A stretch of 7,325 bases of DNA. Source: Pseudomonadota bacterium (GTDB taxonomy: Bacteria; Pseudomonadota; Gammaproteobacteria; Acidiferrobacterales; UBA6901). The stretch spans positions 2,526 to 9,850 of the forward strand of contig JAJYEK010000128.1 in NCBI GenBank assembly GCA_021785795.1, in the 5' to 3' direction. Positions 6,256 through 7,325 of the stretch are shown here, in pieces. The position numbers were made by a program, and so were the translations under genes. Positions within the stretch are counted from its first letter, which is position 1; the number at the start of each line of letters is the position of its first letter. The notes beneath the pieces were generated by a model, which was not told the DNA's origin, did no database searches, and was given only the letters and a program-made list of their open reading frames with translations.

Positions 6256-6771
6256 CTGAACCCCGTATTGTTTGCGCGAATCCAGCTCGGATTCATCGCT
6301 GGCTTCCACATCTTGTGGGCCCCGCTTACCGTGGGGCTTGTATTTATTTTGTTTGTCCTCGAGCTTCTTTGGCACCGGTCAGGAGGGGAGATCTATTATC
6401 GTCGGGCGCGATTCTAGTCCAGCCTGTTTCTTCTCAATTCCGGCATTGGGATGGCGACTGGCATCCCTCTTGAGTTCTCGTTCCGCCCTAACTGGAAATT
6501 GTTTGCGATCGCCGCAGGAAATTGGTTTGGGAACATCCTGGGTTTTCAGACGGTAATGGCTTTTATGCACGAAGCAGATTTCGTTGGGATCATGATCTTC
6601 GGCTGGCGGCCTGTACCACCACTTGTTCATCTCTTTGCCATGGCTATCGTTATGCGCGACAGCGTACTCTCCATCTTCTGGATCATGGTCGCAAACTCGT
6701 GGATGCAGACACCTACTGGAACCATTCATGATCGCTTACAACGCCTATCAGTACCTGGTATTGTGCAGTAA
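6256..6771 (+). pseudogene. cydA: Decayed 5' fragment of cytochrome bd ubiquinol oxidase subunit I
   Basis: One frame from 6256 aligns without gaps to the N-terminal part of CydA. It begins LNPVLFARIQLGFIAGFHIL (codons 1-20), continues through APLTVGL and resumes at MATGIPLEF and VANSWMQTPTG. Against E. coli numbering (offset one), His18 equals heme ligand His19 and Glu106 equals Glu107. Four lesions are visible. There is no ATG at the expected start (CTG at 6256, no ribosome site). An amber TAG at 6415-6417 stands where a conserved Trp (E. coli Trp55) belongs, explained by one G-to-A change. Codon 98 (CAG) gives Gln in place of heme-ligand Glu99. Similarity stops near 6720, with a stop at 6769-6771, so about two thirds of the protein is missing (His186, the Q-loop and Met393 are absent). 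No cydB follows. An internal ATG at 6451 opens 106 residues but would not make an oxidase. Confidence 0.87.
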
Positions 6772-6862
6772 GGTACATGCTGATGCGCATTATGGCGAGG
6801 GGCGGTGATGTTCTGCCCGCGTCGCTTTAAGGTGTCTCGGTCGAGAACGCGCCGGCACACCT
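6772..6862. other. Gap between the cydA remnant and glk, with an inverted repeat
   Basis: No gene is recognised. AGGTGT (6830-6835) and ACACCT (6857-6862) form a 6-bp inverted repeat enclosing a smaller dyad, TCTCG/CGAGA (about 6835-6846). There is no T run, so it is not an intrinsic terminator. No further CydA similarity is apparent in any frame. Confidence 0.35.
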
Positions 6863-6866
6863 AGTC

Positions 6867-6895
6867 TGGACCAGGCTGGTCATTGTGGACATAAT
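6867..6895 (+). promoter_or_regulatory. Putative glk promoter with overlapping dyad
   Basis: TGGACC (6867-6872, 4 of 6 to the -35 consensus), a 17-bp spacer and CATAAT (6890-6895, 5 of 6 to the -10 consensus) form a reasonable sigma-70 promoter starting near 6902. That gives a leader of about 39 bases with the ribosome site. A perfect dyad, GACCA-GGC-TGGTC (6869-6881), overlaps the -35 box and could be a repressor site. This is prediction by eye only. Confidence 0.5.
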
Positions 6896-6930
6896 CCATC
6901 ATACCGTGGCAAGGTCCAACGACGCGCTGA

Positions 6931-6935
6931 CGGAG
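6931..6935 (+). promoter_or_regulatory. Ribosome binding site of glk
   Basis: CGGAG followed by AACCC precedes the ATG at 6941. The GGAG core at 5-6 bases spacing supports this start over later in-frame codons. Confidence 0.6.
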
Positions 6936-6940
6936 AACCC

Positions 6941-7325
6941 ATGGCGAGCAAGATCAAAACTGTACGTACGGATAGCGGACTGGTGCTCATCGGGGACATC
7001 GGCGGGACCAAGACAGATCTCGCGGTGGTGTCTTTGGCGGAGGGCGTGCGCACTCACCTCGCGAGGCGCCGTTATCACAGTGCCGACTATTCGGATCTTG
7101 AAACCATCGTCCGCGACTTTCTTGGTGTGATCGGTTTACCCATACACCACGCCTGCTTTGATGTTGCCGGCCCGGTAATCGAGGGGCGCGCGCGGCTTAC
7201 AAACCTGCCTTGGGCCGTGGATGCGTCCGCGTTGCGTGTTGCGCTCGCGCTCCAGGTGGTCTGGGTACTGAACGATCTTTCCGCCATCGCGCACGCTGTG
7301 CCGCTCCTTAAGGACACTGATCTTG
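6941..7325 (+). CDS. glk: Glucokinase, N-terminal part (runs off the window)
   Basis: The open frame gives 128 codons with no stop and continues past the end of the window, so only about 40 percent of a usual 320-340-residue glucokinase is present. The protein phosphorylates glucose to glucose 6-phosphate with ATP in the cytosol. Visible motifs are the phosphate-binding loop LIGDIGGTKTDLAVV (about 16-30), FDVAGPVIEGRARLTNLPW (about 73-91) and VLNDLSAIAHAVPLL (about 108-122). In the last, LND carries the catalytic-base Asp of the Glk (non-ROK, PF02685-type) family. The start ATG has GGAG upstream and gives a short MASKIKTVRTDSG lead before the first strand. A plausible own promoter lies at 6867-6895, so it is probably transcribed independently of the cydA remnant upstream. 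Confidence 0.9.
   Translation, partial: MASKIKTVRTDSGLVLIGDIGGTKTDLAVVSLAEGVRTHLARRRYHSADYSDLETIVRDFLGVIGLPIHHACFDVAGPVIEGRARLTNLPWAVDASALRVALALQVVWVLNDLSAIAHAVPLLKDTDL

Noticed and set aside
6415..6417. In-frame TAG as a recoded or readthrough codon in a functional cydA
   Set aside because: The missing start, loss of heme-ligand Glu99 and loss of two thirds of the protein make a pseudogene far more likely.
6379..6729. Minus-strand open frame of 116 codons
   Set aside because: It is antisense to the cydA remnant. The conserved CydA signatures are on the plus strand.
7087..7317. Minus-strand open frame of 76 codons near the window end
   Set aside because: It is antisense to glk, whose motifs are clear on the plus strand.
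1..7325. CRISPR array, tRNA, rRNA, insertion sequence or prophage genes
   Set aside because: I searched by eye for regularly spaced repeats, cloverleaf signatures, transposase motifs and terminal inverted repeats and found none.

Overview
The window is GC-rich, densely packed bacterial DNA. Its gene families (TgpA-type transglutaminase next to MoxR and DUF58, HPP membrane protein, bd-type oxidase remnant, Glk-type glucokinase) fit a Gram-negative proteobacterium, probably a gammaproteobacterium. That placement is an inference from gene content; there is no rRNA or other phylogenetic marker.

Layout. All genes from about 6015 down to 55 read on the minus strand and fall into two blocks. The first, 6015-2224, is a compact three-gene operon: a MoxR AAA+ ATPase, a DUF58 membrane protein and a TgpA-like membrane transglutaminase, with overlapping stop and start codons (ATGA at the first junction, a 20-bp overlap at the second). 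The MoxR start has a TATACT box directly upstream and no Shine-Dalgarno, so the transcript may be leaderless. The second block, 2170-55, holds a TetR-family repressor, an HPP-family integral membrane protein and an iron-dependent oxygenase-like protein of the heme-oxygenase/TenA/PqqC fold, ending in a strong intrinsic terminator at 1-36.

The clearest regulatory signal lies between the blocks. The tetR promoter (TTGACA, 17-bp spacer, TACAGT) carries a 20-bp imperfect palindrome centred on ACCGGT that fills the spacer exactly, which is the layout of an autorepressor. The tgpA stop codon sits inside the -35 box. A related sequence (14 of 20 bases, 17 of 23 when extended through the -35-like bases) occurs just upstream of the HPP gene, linking the regulator to its downstream neighbour.

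The right-hand part reads on the plus strand. It contains a decayed 5' fragment of a cytochrome bd oxidase subunit I gene (cydA-like, about 6256-6771). This has no ATG at the expected start, an amber codon replacing a conserved Trp, Gln in place of the heme-ligand Glu99 (E. coli numbering), and loss of everything after about residue 155. It is followed by the first 128 codons of a glucokinase gene, which runs off the window end and has its own plausible promoter. I see no rRNA, tRNA, CRISPR array, insertion sequence or prophage gene.
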